Positions 10,922-20,936 of a stretch of DNA of 64,000 bases are shown here, one piece after another. The notes below the pieces were generated by a model. The model did no database searches and was not told where the DNA came from. It saw only the letters and a list, made by a program, of their open reading frames with translations. How positions within the stretch are numbered: the first letter of the stretch is position 1; the number at the start of each line of letters is the position of its first letter. This stretch comes from Hibiscus mutabilis (lineage: Eukaryota; Streptophyta; Magnoliopsida; Malvales; Malvaceae), in NCBI GenBank assembly GCA_019671005.1, contig CM033732.1, positions 7,720,886-7,784,885 of the forward strand, in the 5' to 3' direction. Made by a program: the position numbers and the translations under genes.

Positions 10922-12281
10922 GCATCAGCCACTCTGTTCCCATCACGGAGGACATGTTGAACTGTCACAGTCCAATTGCGTTTTCTAAGCTCATCCAAAT
11001 GCGAAATCAAAGTATGTGAACCACGAAAATTATTACGTAAAACTCGAAGAGCCTCCAAGCTATCTAATTCAAGAATCACATTCCAGAACCCGACATCCCA
11101 TGCAAACAACAACCCAACATATGTACCCCAAAGCTTCAAATCGACCACCGAGTAGATGCCTATGAACTTTGTAAACCAAAACTTCCAGCGCCCTGCACTG
11201 TCGCGAGCCACACCTCCACACGACGCCCGACCATCCGACACACGGCGAGCACCATCCGTTTTAATTTTAATTCAATGCTCCCCAGGTGAACACCAATGCG
11301 CAGGACCATGCCCTATACTAGGCGTTGAAGACAACACCAAGCTAGATTCATCCAAGGCACGCAGGGTCACGTCCACAAGGTTGCGACTACGCTCAATGAC
11401 GTTACGTTGATCGTCAATATGTGACTCAAAGGTCTTTGCATTTCGCGCAAGCCATAGATTCCACAATAGTGTACAGAAAATCAAATCCCAGTTCGCCTCA
11501 TCCTTAGCGAAAGACATAGAGCCAGACAGGTTAGCGACAATCCAATCCGATAGGTTCAAGGACAAGAACGACGACAGCTTTGAGGACTGAATAAGATCAA
11601 TCCAAACTTGGCTTGCAGGAGGATAAAACCAAAGAACATGATCAATATTGTCTACCGCTCCGCCACACACTCCACAGCTACCATCCGTAGTAAAATGACA
11701 ACGCACACGCTCCGCATTAGTGATAATCTTGTTGCAACACACGAGCTACATAAAAATTCTAATTCGTGGGAGGCCACGAAATTTATTAATAATCTTCTAT
11801 ACGGCATCAACAGGACCCTCCGATAATCCACAACAGATGAAATATGCCGACTTCAGAGTAAACACCAAATCACTTAACCCACGCCAACCAATTGAGTCAT
11901 GCGACATGAGCGAATTGGGGCCCTTAACAGCAGTTATCCACAATAGCACTTTCGGTGGAAGGAGATGCTGAAAGAGCTGCCAGTACCACTTAGGAGACGC
12001 CATGGCAGCCACTGAAACATGCCCAAGAGACAATGCCAAAGTCGCGTCCACATGATCAATGAGAGGTCCAACGTCACAAAGCCACGGGTCATGCCAGAAA
12101 GCTACATCCCTCCCGTGTCCAATAGACCAAACAATGTTATTGTGCACATCACTCTAAACGATGTTGAGACTTTTCCAAAGACGGGAACAATTTGGATTCC
12201 GAAGGGCTAACGGAACATCCTCTGCGCATTTGTATTTTGCCCGTATGAAGTGAACCCAAAGATCATTTTTCCTCACTAACA
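10922..12281 (-). pseudogene. LINE ORF2 C-terminal remnant: zf-RVT and RNase H
   Basis: In order on the minus strand: IVWSIGHGRDVAFWHDPW (about 12130), a zinc-binding region with CGVCGGAVDNIDHVLW (about 11670), then a plant L1-type RNase H with ELDSLEAL and DGNRVADA (about 10930). Frames change at least three times and a stop lies near 12150. The reading resumes as ADALANN at 9987 and below, on the other side of the inserted element. Confidence 0.85.
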
Positions 12282-13537
12282 GATTATTTGTTTATTTATT
12301 ATATTTCTATTTTTTTACCATTTTCAATTATTTTAATTTATTATTTATAAAAAATATTATTGGACTTGGTCATGGTATTGTGGGTGTTTGAGATCATGTT
12401 TTAAACTGAAAGCATTAATATTTACTATATTTCTAAACCTTTATTTATCACTTTAATTATTATTTATATATAAAAAAATATAATTAGACTTGTTAGACAG
12501 GGTATTTGAGATCATGATATAATCTAGAGACATTTACTGGGTTTGGGTGTATCATGATTTAATATTGAGAGTTAAGATGCTTTCTATTATTTTTTTAAAC
12601 ATTCGACGTACAATAATTATACTATTCAGATTTTTTTATTAATAAATTGAAAGATGTTGAAAGCTTAAACATAATCTATCTCACATTTTCACACCAACGA
12701 TAATACTAATCGAATTATGCTCAATCGGATTTTCTATTAATTATTTTATCATTTACTTTTTAATACAATTTTACTGAACATATATATATACAATTCACAC
12801 ATCCGTAACAGGAGCAAATCATAGTCACACTCCCACACATGCAAATCATTATCACACAGTTACACATCATGAGCATGTAAAATCTGTCTCGAACCTATGA
12901 CATGGGTTGAGGGGTGGAGGACCTTGGCCATTGGGATTAAGCTACATTAGGAGAGAAAAAGTCATGATCAGTATATCAAATTATTATCTTTTATATATGT
13001 AATAAATGAACAAAAAATAGTGAAAGGAAATCCAACTTGTTAGTTAAGCAAACAAGGTCTTAGAATGCTTCGAATTCAAACTGTTTTGCGTAGAATAAAA
13101 TTTGGGAAATATTAAAGTTTAAATTATTTTAGTTGAGATTTTTTTTAATGAACAAAGAGAAGTCTATTGGAACAAAGACTTGTCCTCAAATTATACATTC
13201 ATCGTGTATAAGAACTTACGAGTCTGGTAGGCTATGAAAAATTCGGCACTCGAGTTCACTATTTCTCACTAGTTTTGTCATATCATCCGTAAGTTTGTTA
13301 CTTTTTTGAAATCCATAACCAAAAGTAATCTCCTATATAATATTTATTCAAAAAATCAATAACACGATGCACGCTCGAAAGGTACCTACCTTTCTAAGAC
13401 TTGTCTTGGAGTAGTTTAATGACATCTAAGTTATCCAATTCCACAATGACTCTCCTCTCGCCAAAACTCCATGCAACCTTCAGACACTTTCCATAATTTC
13501 GCTTCCTAAATCGAGCATATACCTATCTATTTCAAAA
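12282..13537. other. AT-rich intergenic sequence
   Basis: No gene, RNA or element with defined ends is seen. A short segment near 13380-13510 contains a LINE-like coding trace (minus strand, resembling the EALRVL region), too degraded to call. Confidence 0.6.
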
Positions 13538-14012
13538 AGATAGAAAGTCAAAAAATATCCCAATGTTTGACTGAATAGTCACTTTGGTCCCTATTCTTTT
13601 TTTAGAGCAATTCAACCATCAACGTTTTATTTTGAGTCAAAATGGCCCCTCTGCGGATAAAAACTGTCAATCAACTGACTGTAAATGGCTTGAAATGACG
13701 TGACAAACATATATGGCAGTGCACGCTAACATGACAATATCATAAAGACAAATGTGTTAACTTGAAAAAATGTTTTATCAGTCAAAAAATAATTTTATAA
13801 AATTATATAAAATATAAAATATTTTTTTCTGCTTACTTATCATTCTGTCAAGTCATTTCAAAATATTTACCGTCAGTTTTCTAATAATTTTCATCCGTAG
13901 AGAGGTCATTTTGACCCAAAATAAAACGTTGATGGTTTAATTACTCCAAAAAAATAGAGACAAAAAATGACTATTCAGTCAAAAATTTGGGGTATTTTTT
14001 GATTTTATGCCT
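13538..14012. mobile_element. Long-TIR MITE (family A)
   Basis: Arms of about 150 bases, roughly 13538-13700 and 13850-14012, are inverted copies. Landmarks are TTTGACTGAATAGTCA, then CATCAACGTTTTATTTTG, then GTCAAAATG followed by CTCTGCGGATG. The outer ends read AGATAGAAAGTCAAAAAATA and, reversed, AGGCATAAAATCAAAAAATA. No coding. Flanks do not show a clean duplication. A one-armed relative lies at 36977-37240. A Mutator-like origin is likely from the long TIRs. Confidence 0.75.
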
Positions 14013-14447
14013 TTAAAAAAACCCAATAACCATTTGCCATTAGCACTTTGAAAGACACCTCCACACGATGCAAAACCATCATCTACCCATCCGTAGTAAG
14101 TTTGATCCACCCACTAAGTAGTGGCATCCTTCGTGTACCATTTCAGATCCTCTCGTTCAAGTTCAATTGAATTATCTAATTCTGTCTTTTAGTTCAAAAT
14201 ATTTCATTTCCGATCTTTTGTTTTGTTCCATTACGTTGTCCAACAAGTCCAATTTTTATTCCATTAAGTTGAAGTTGTTAATTTCATGTTGGATCAGATT
14301 TTTTGAGTTTAGATTGATGCCAAACGATGCTGGTTTATGTAATTATTTGGTTGCTTCCCGTTAGATGAACATTGGACTTGTTGCCATTTAACTATCAAGT
14401 CGTGTAACCTGAAACTTTAACTTTAAATTAATGGAAAAATGTTTTTT
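14013..14447. other. Intergenic spacer between two MITEs
   Basis: Nothing supported is seen; short open frames are not conserved-looking. Confidence 0.5.
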
Positions 14448-14739
14448 GGCTTAATATTAAAATAAGTGCCCAAACTATCATGTTTTCCCTTTTTAGGTGC
14501 ATAATTTTTTTTTGTCTTTTTTAGGTGCCCAAATTATCTTATTTCTCCTTTTTAAGGTCAAACTGAGACACTTGTTTTGACAAAAAAAATGATAATTTGG
14601 GCACCTAAAAGGAGCAAAAAAGTTTAGAAAACTAAAAGGGAAAAACGGGATAGTTTGGGCACCTAAAAGGGAAAAAAATAATTTAAGCACTTGAAAGAGA
14701 AAAACATAATAGTTTGGGCACTTATTTTGATATTAAGCT
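14448..14739. mobile_element. Long-TIR MITE (family B)
   Basis: Left arm GGCTTAATATTAAAATAAGT with GCCCAAACTATCATGTTTT is mirrored at the right end by AGTTTGGGCACTTATTTTGATATTAAGC. Inner repeats of AGGTGCCCAAA occur on both arms. The structure parallels the family-C element at 43297-43649 (AGGTGCCTAAAG units), so both probably belong to one Mutator-like MITE group. No perfect duplication is seen at its ends. Confidence 0.72.
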
Positions 14740-15532
14740 CTTTTTTTAATCTGGCTCGAGATTATCTTTGAATTTAGTCTTTAAATTTAAATTTTTAATG
14801 ACGTGATATTGAGAATATGTTGTATCACATTATTATCAAATACAATACATATTTAAATTTTAAAGTGCTAATGTGATATAATCTTAGCGTGTCACATTAT
14901 AGAAGACCAAAATTTCAAGTTTAAACATCGCATTGAAACTAATATGAACCCCAAGAAAGTTTAGAACACTTTAATTTACAAGATTCAGAAATTGAAAGAG
15001 AAAAAAAAAAAGGAGAGAAGGAAAAATCAATTTAGTAATAATTCAACTTGGTTAACCCTCGAGCTAAAATATTATTTTGTACTACTAAACACACACATAT
15101 ATAAGAAAAGGATAAATATTGCAGTAAATATACTATCAGTAGTATATACAAATAAGAAAAGATGAATATTACAGTAAGTATTTACAAGTAAAAAAATCTA
15201 AATCTTGCTTATTTAGTAACTGATATTCTGTATATCACTTCTGTTTTTTTTTTTTTTTTTGGTTTTGGTTCATGCTTTGATGCAAGAAGTAAGTTTTACC
15301 TCTGAATGTTCTTTGATTGTTTTGCAAAAGATTCATTCATTCATGGTCAATTGCAACTTCCATAATTCCTTGCAGTTTGTATACAAGGTAAATTATCTAC
15401 AGGGAAGTTCCCTTCCCTTGAAAAAAAATTAAGGAACCCCCCAAAAAAGAAGAAAAAGTGTTGGTATTACAGTTACAAAAGTGGTCCTCATTCAACCCTG
15501 GTTCTTTGGTGTATGGAACAAATTTTTCACCT
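14740..15532. other. Spacer and 3' flank of the left STELLO-like gene
   Basis: AT-rich. Homology to the 3' flank of the right STELLO gene begins at about 15380 (TACAGGGAAGTTCCCTTCCC here, compare about 22195-22215), marking the left edge of the duplicated block. A poly-T run lies at 15246-15261. Confidence 0.6.
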
Positions 15533-18500
15533 TCAAACTAACTCCATTAGGAGGGGATCACCTTCCGCCATCATTCTTATTAGCTTAATGAATTCCTCTT
15601 CACTTGACACCTTCCACGGATGTACTGCCGGTGCTTGCGCTGAATAATACGTCGAAGAAGAATTAGTTGAAGGTATGTCTTGCTTATACACCATTGTACT
15701 AAGCACCGAATCGAAATGCCGAGGTGAATCCATTGACAAAAAGAACATCGGTATGGCAACCTTTTGATGGATATCTAAATGGCCGACCAGGTTAACAAGA
15801 TCCACAAAGTCTGCCACAAAGTGCCGAGGAATGTAGAATATCTCAGAACTGCAAATTGTGAGGCTCTGCTCATTCCTCACCGCTTCTTTATGGTTTACTT
15901 GTAAGTGAACTGGCATTGTACTAACAACTTTGTTTACCATGTCTGCTTGCTTTGAATGCCAATCCGAATTTTCTTTGGTTGACGCCATTGACCAAGACAT
16001 GGATACCTAAATCCCATCAAATGGAGACGGAAAATAATAGCAGCAACTTAGTTGTTACTCATGATCAACAGTTTCCATTTCTTAGGAACATAATACATAA
16101 AAGTGTAAAAGAATTCAAACTATTTCCTTCATATAAATGGAAAATATATTGCAAAACACAAATACCTACAAGAACAATACATAATCATTTATAAATGGTT
16201 AAAAGAAATATGAAAGCCGAAGTCTTAGGGGCAAAAGTTACTAATAAAAACTAGTTTTAAATATTTAAAAGAACAGGTCAAGAGTATGAGAAATTATATC
16301 ATACTCTCCCTACCACGTCAGCCACGGTCCCAACCAATGAAAACTAACCATTTCATCATTTTCCTCATCAACCCACTCAAATGACAACTTCTAAAAAAAC
16401 TGTTTTAAAAACTGATGTGGAAAAATATGAGTGACTATTCACCGGTTAAAAAATTGACATGGAAAAAAGAGGTGGAGTGGGTGGATTCTATTGGTTGGGA
16501 CCATGTCTCTGATGTGGTGAGTAGGCCCCATGATACAATTTTCCCAAGAGTAAGCATAAAAAATGCTAACCGAGAAGGTTTAAGTACCTTATCTGTAATC
16601 CATAGCTTAGTCTTGTCTGCCTGTAGTAGATTCCAGTAATTAAGAACGGTATTGTCTTCAAGGAATAAAAAGCCATCCGCACTAGAGAAACGATCAAATA
16701 TCTTGGGCAGCTGCCTGTGAAATATGTCACGAGATAATTAGTAAACATGAAAGATGCCCTGTAAAACAAGCGTGACTTCACTTAAGAGCTAAGTTTCCTT
16801 GATTATCAACTATTAATTGACCATTTAACAACAATTTTCTGACTTTAGGAGGACTTAGTTCAGAAGAAAGGAACACACCAACAACTATACCAAACCTAAC
16901 TTACATGTCAACATAATAGGAAAAGAAAAGGCAATTATGGTTCAATTTATACAAGAAAAATCCATTTGCAGTACAAGATAACTCCTTCAAGGAGATGGTT
17001 ACAAGGCAAAACCTCATGTTCAAAATTTGTATGGTACATTAAATATTCACTCATTTTTTTTTTATTTTCGAGTTCAAATCAAACGATTACAGGTTGCTTT
17101 ATACAACACGTATCACCCTCCACTACCTAATATATTAAACACTGCTACTTACTAGTTCTTAATTCAACTGCCTCAAATTTTATAAAATCAAAGATTAAGA
17201 TCATCACTTCCCTGCAAGGATGAAAGAATATCAGGCAAATCTATACACTAATGGCTCGAAGGAAAAGCTACTTGGTAATCCAGAGTATCGCTTTATTCTC
17301 CCGAGAAAAATTAAAAAGAGAAGAACGTAACAAAATTCAAAAATCAACATTTTAAGGAAGCTGCACCATAGACAAATAAAATGATAAATTAAAAGTATCA
17401 TGTCATGAGTATGAAATGATTCTTCAGGGAACTTACTTGTAAAGGTGATCTAATTGACCTTCTTCAACAGCAAGATCTGAATTCTTCTTTGCAGACAAAA
17501 TAACCACAGTTCTAAATATCCGCCCATAAAGCAATCTCCACTCCAAGGCAGTACGTTCCACAGGACCATTGCAGAACATGATAAGCACAACATTTCCGAA
17601 ATTCTTCCTCCAACGAATCAAATTTCCAATCTCAGAACTAACCGTCCCCGTTTCTTCCACTGCTAGATGGACAGATGGCAGTCTCTGCGGGAGAAACTCT
17701 TTTCGATCCCCATGACCAATAGTTGCCCGTGGTCGGTCCAATTCTAATGTCATCAACCTTGGCTGCTGATAACCTACAGCAAGCAAGTCTTGAAGCCAAG
17801 CAGCAGTAAACTTGAGGTCCTGCTCGGTCCAAAACCCTTCCTCTGCCATAGCATAACTCAATTCCAATATCTTCTCAAACAACCTATGCTTATTTGATCT
17901 CCATGACACCAGGAATTTGATCAAACGGCCTACATTCAGATGAAGATCTTTCTCATCTGAAAAGGGATATGCCTCGATTCTGTCATACCGATGAACCGTA
18001 GGTGGATACACAGCTACATAACCACCAATCTCCCACAAAAGCCTCTGTCCCCAATAACCCCTCAATACATCTGAAGCCATTGTGCTAACAGAAACAGGGA
18101 GCATCAAGGCCCAAAATGCCGATGAATGGTAAATCGTATTAAACGAATTCAACGGCACCATCATTCCTTGTGGCAGTTCCACTTTGGGTGCATGCCCATC
18201 AAACCTAATATCAAAGGCTTCCAAACCCGACTTCCTAGTAAAATAAAACACCGAATCAACATCCGGTAACCCATTTGAAATCCCTTGCTGTATAAACTGC
18301 TTCCCACCAAAAACCTCAGTGTAAAACTCCTCGTGTCCAATTTCACCTACATTCTCCAATGGTAATCCCCTAGGCCAAACCGACCGCTGCCCGAAATGAA
18401 TATAAGGGTTGACTATTGTCCTATTGGGATTATCATGACTATACTGCAATACAGCTTCTTGCCTAGCTCCTTCCCCCACTAATTCTACATCAAAATGTTT

Positions 18501-18995
18501 CCCTAAATCGTTATCAATTACTTCACCCCGATCATCGGCATCAAAGATCTTTTTAGCACCGTGTTGAATCGCAAACAAATAACCAACACTCTTTCTAACA
18601 TAAGAATCATAAGGCAAATGATCCACAAAACGGAAACCCAAACTAGCTTGCATATCCAAGGATAAAAAAATCGCACCTTTTAAGCTCCAGTCTCCGGGAG
18701 TCCTCGAGTTCCCAATTGCCAAAACCTGCCACCCTTTAATCTTCACCATCTTTTGCAACGCATCGGACGGGTAACTTGAAACGGAGACAATTATCCACTG
18801 CTCCGATCTGAAATTAGCGTACGGTGAAGTCTTGTCAACAATGGGTTTGACTGAATTCCAATTGATTTGAGGGAGAGATATGGAATCCATGGCGCGTTGG
18901 GTCTGGGATTGGAGGCAAATGAAGGAAGCCGTGCCGGTGGAACTGTAGAGGAAGAAAACGGCGGCCACAGTGGCGACTAGGACAAAGACTGCCAT
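15533..18995 (-). CDS. STELLO-like glycosyltransferase, tandem copy with damaged 5' end
   Basis: Three coding exons: 17437-18995 (or further 5'), 16588-16714 and 15533-16006, with GT-AG introns at the same phases as the intact paralogue at 22313-26363. The protein ends MAEGDPLLMELV like STELLO1/2, which are Golgi type II membrane proteins that help assemble cellulose synthase complexes. The ancestral ATG at about 19130 is out of frame: one base is missing (AGTGAGTT here, AGTGCAGTT in the paralogue), and TGA lies just upstream in the coding frame. The first in-frame ATG is 18995 (MAVFVLV, the start of the membrane anchor), giving about 719 aa and no cytosolic tail of 47 residues. FDADDRGEVID is kept, but exon 2 has LEDNTVLNYW where the paralogue has VEDDTVLNYW. 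All other codons are open. It may be expressed as a truncated protein or be a young pseudogene. Confidence 0.85.
16287..16544. mobile_element. MITE in intron 2 of the left STELLO-like gene (family D)
   Basis: TIRs begin TGAGAAATTATATCAT at left and, reversed from the right, GGGAAAATTGTATCAT; both arms contain CGTCAGCC/ACATCAGA-type sequence followed by GGTCCCAACCAAT. Flanks are CAAGAGTA at 16279-16286 and 16545-16552, a perfect 8-bp duplication. The paralogous intron has an empty site reading CATGAGTA (about 23059-23066). Related pieces lie at 37235-37330 and 46340-46559. Confidence 0.85.
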
Positions 18996-19132
18996 GATTC
19001 TGTACAAATTCTCGGAAACCCATGCGGAGAAATCGAGGCTTTTGGAGTCGGCGAACCTGTTGGGTTGAAGTGTAGGAAGAGTTCTGATCTGGGGAGGCTT
19101 AGAAGATTTGGGAACTCACTGTCTTGGACCAA

Positions 19133-19789
19133 CATTTGAGCTAATGCTCATAGAATATACAAAGCTAAAATCTGGGTATTATGTCAAAAAAAGAAGAAGC
19201 TAAAATCTGGGTAGATCTTCACTTAAGATCCTCAGCTTCATTCATTAGCCTGCTTGACTCTATACTTTGATTTGGTAAATCTTCACTTATGGTAATTTAA
19301 GTGCTCTATCTTAGTTATTATACAAAAAATAAACATAAATTTCTATCTTATTCTACGAAAATGGTAAAGAGATGTAAACGGTCAATATCAATTCATCTCC
19401 TCTTCCGACTTCCGAGCAAAAAAATAAAATAAAATAAAACAATTCATCTCCTCTTGATAATACATGAACACAATGTATAATTTCTATATTATATATATAC
19501 TAAAAATCTAATGGGTTGGTGTTATAAATTAACCAAATATATATGTCATATGACATCTGATTTTAAAATAATTTTATTTAATATATTAATAAATAAATAT
19601 TATCTTGAAAACACATGTTTATCGAAAATATAAAATTCTAAAAATATATTAGAAAAACAAAATCTATTGAACAGAAAAATCCTACTTTACCAATTCTAAT
19701 TTTATTCTTATATTATAACTACTAAATAACTAACAACAAGTTGATCCTTAAAATTTGTAAGTAGAAAAAATTAGGTTAAAAGGCTCGCT
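19133..19789. other. Truncated 5' flank of the left STELLO-like gene, then AT-rich spacer
   Basis: Similarity to the 5' flank of the right STELLO gene extends only to about 19255, roughly 120 bases beyond the old ATG. A short direct duplication of AAGCTAAAATCTGGGTA occurs at about 19163 and 19197. Beyond that the sequence is unrelated AT-rich DNA up to the plastid insert, so the original promoter seems largely absent. Confidence 0.6.
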
Positions 19790-20166
19790 TTTATATTAGG
19801 TTTGCGCAAAATTTGATTAAAGAGTCGGGTATCGGTAATTAAATAAAAACTAAAAAATAAAGGGTAATGAAAATAGAAATTTTTATATTTCTATTTTTAT
19901 TAAATATTAGAATTCTAATTTTAATTATCTAATTCTAATTAGATAATAATTTAGAATATTATAATATAAATATTCTCTATTCCATATAGAAATATAGAAA
20001 TCGATTCTAAATTGCGTCCAATAGGATTTGAACCTATACCAAAGGTTTAGAAGACTTCTGTCCTATCCATTAGACAATGGACGCTTTTCATTACGATTTT
20101 TTTACGTTTTGACTTTTTTTTGTCTTGTTCGGTTTTTTTCTTTTCTCTTGTTTGGAAAAACTAAAG
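19790..20166. other. Plastid-derived insert, trnR-UCU segment
   Basis: A plastid tRNA-Arg(UCU) gene copy at 20013-20084 is surrounded by AT-rich plastid-spacer-like sequence. The left edge near 19790 is approximate. The neighbouring atpA fragment shows this is organelle DNA in a nuclear setting. Confidence 0.6.
20013..20084 (-). tRNA. trnR-UCU: Plastid-type tRNA-Arg (UCU) pseudogene copy
   Basis: The minus strand from 20084 reads GCGTCCATTGTCTAATGGAT, matching the start of plastid trnR-UCU, and ends in CCTATTGGACGCA. One change from the expected plastid sequence (GACAGAAGTC for GACAGAGGTC) lies in the 5' side of the anticodon stem and breaks a base pair. As a transferred plastid copy with a disrupted stem it is probably non-functional. 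Confidence 0.85.
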
Positions 20167-20497
20167 ATACCAGTGAGTGAGGCTTATTTGGGTCGTGTTA
20201 TAAATGCCCTGGCTAAGCCTATTGACGGTCGAGGGTGAAATTTCAGCTTCTGAATCTCGGTTAATTGAATCTCCTGCCCCGGGTATTATTTCGAGACGTT
20301 CCGTTTATGAGCCTCTTCAAACAGGACTTGTTGTTATTGATTCGATGATCCCTATAGGACGTGGTCAACGAGAATTAATTATTGGGGATAGACAGACCGG
20401 TAAAACAGCAGTAGCCACGGATACGATTCTCAATCAGCAAGGGCAAAATGTAATATGTGTTTATGTAGCTATTGGTCAAAAAGCATCTTCTGTGGCT
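20167..20497 (+). pseudogene. atpA: Plastid atpA fragment (ATP synthase CF1 alpha)
   Basis: Translates as PVSEAYLGRVINALAKPIDG, then ESRLIESPAPGII, SMIPIGRGQRELIIGD and the P-loop RQTGKTAVATD, ending at AIGQKASSVA. This is an internal third of the plastid ATP synthase alpha subunit including the nucleotide-binding P-loop. A one-base insertion (CGAGGGTGAA where CGAGGTGAA is expected) breaks the frame near 20232. Start and end of the gene are missing. Confidence 0.93.
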
Positions 20498-20516
20498 ACT
20501 GAACTTTACTCGTAAA

Positions 20517-20936
20517 CCTATTTCGGTCACTAAAGTTTTAAAATGTTTAATTTACTCACTGAGATTTAGACATTGAACGTTTTTGCCACTCTTAAACCTG
20601 TCAGTCCCAAATTTCTCCAATCACTTCGTCTCTCCCCCTGAGTATGAATTCGATTTCTATTTTGTCAAAAAGTGCTCAGAAGTTCACGAACCAACAAAAA
20701 ACCTTATATTTTTTTCTCGTCGATCTTCTTCTTCCACCATTAGATGGAGCCCGTTTCTCGGTATGTTACTTCTCTCGCGTCGATGAAATTTTCTATCATT
20801 CGAATCTTGAAGAAATTTTTTTGTTCCCCGGTAAATGGGCATCGTTAAAAAGTTAATGATAAGTGACAAGAAACATTTAACGTCTAAATTTCAGTGGGTA
20901 AATTGAATATTTTAAAATTTTAGTAGCCAAAATAGG
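20517..20936. mobile_element. TIR element next to the plastid insert
   Basis: Left arm CCTATTTCGGTCACTAAAGT continues with TTTAATTTACTCACTGAGAT. The right arm reversed reads CCTATTTTGGCTACTAAAAT, with AATTTACCCACTGAAAT. Arms are about 75 bases. No transposase is seen; the inner ORFs have no known domain. No clear target duplication. Confidence 0.7.

Larger units (their letters stand above)
9699..12281 (-). mobile_element. 5'-truncated LINE (L1 clade)
   Basis: A plus-strand poly-T at 9699-9710 is the minus-strand poly-A tail. Going leftward from 12281, the minus strand encodes the end of an L1-type ORF2: the segment after the RT thumb, a zinc-binding (zf-RVT) domain and an RNase H domain. The RT and endonuclease are absent, so the copy is 5'-truncated near 12281, as is usual for LINE insertion. 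It is split by a hAT element at 9988-10921. Confidence 0.85.

Noticed and set aside
18161..18346. Minus-strand frame MKLDTRSFTLRF in both STELLO copies
   Set aside because: Alternative-frame shadow of STELLO exon 1; its presence in both copies only reflects paralogy.
20204..20515. Functional atpA gene
   Set aside because: The gene lacks both ends and has a frameshifting extra G; it is an inserted plastid fragment.
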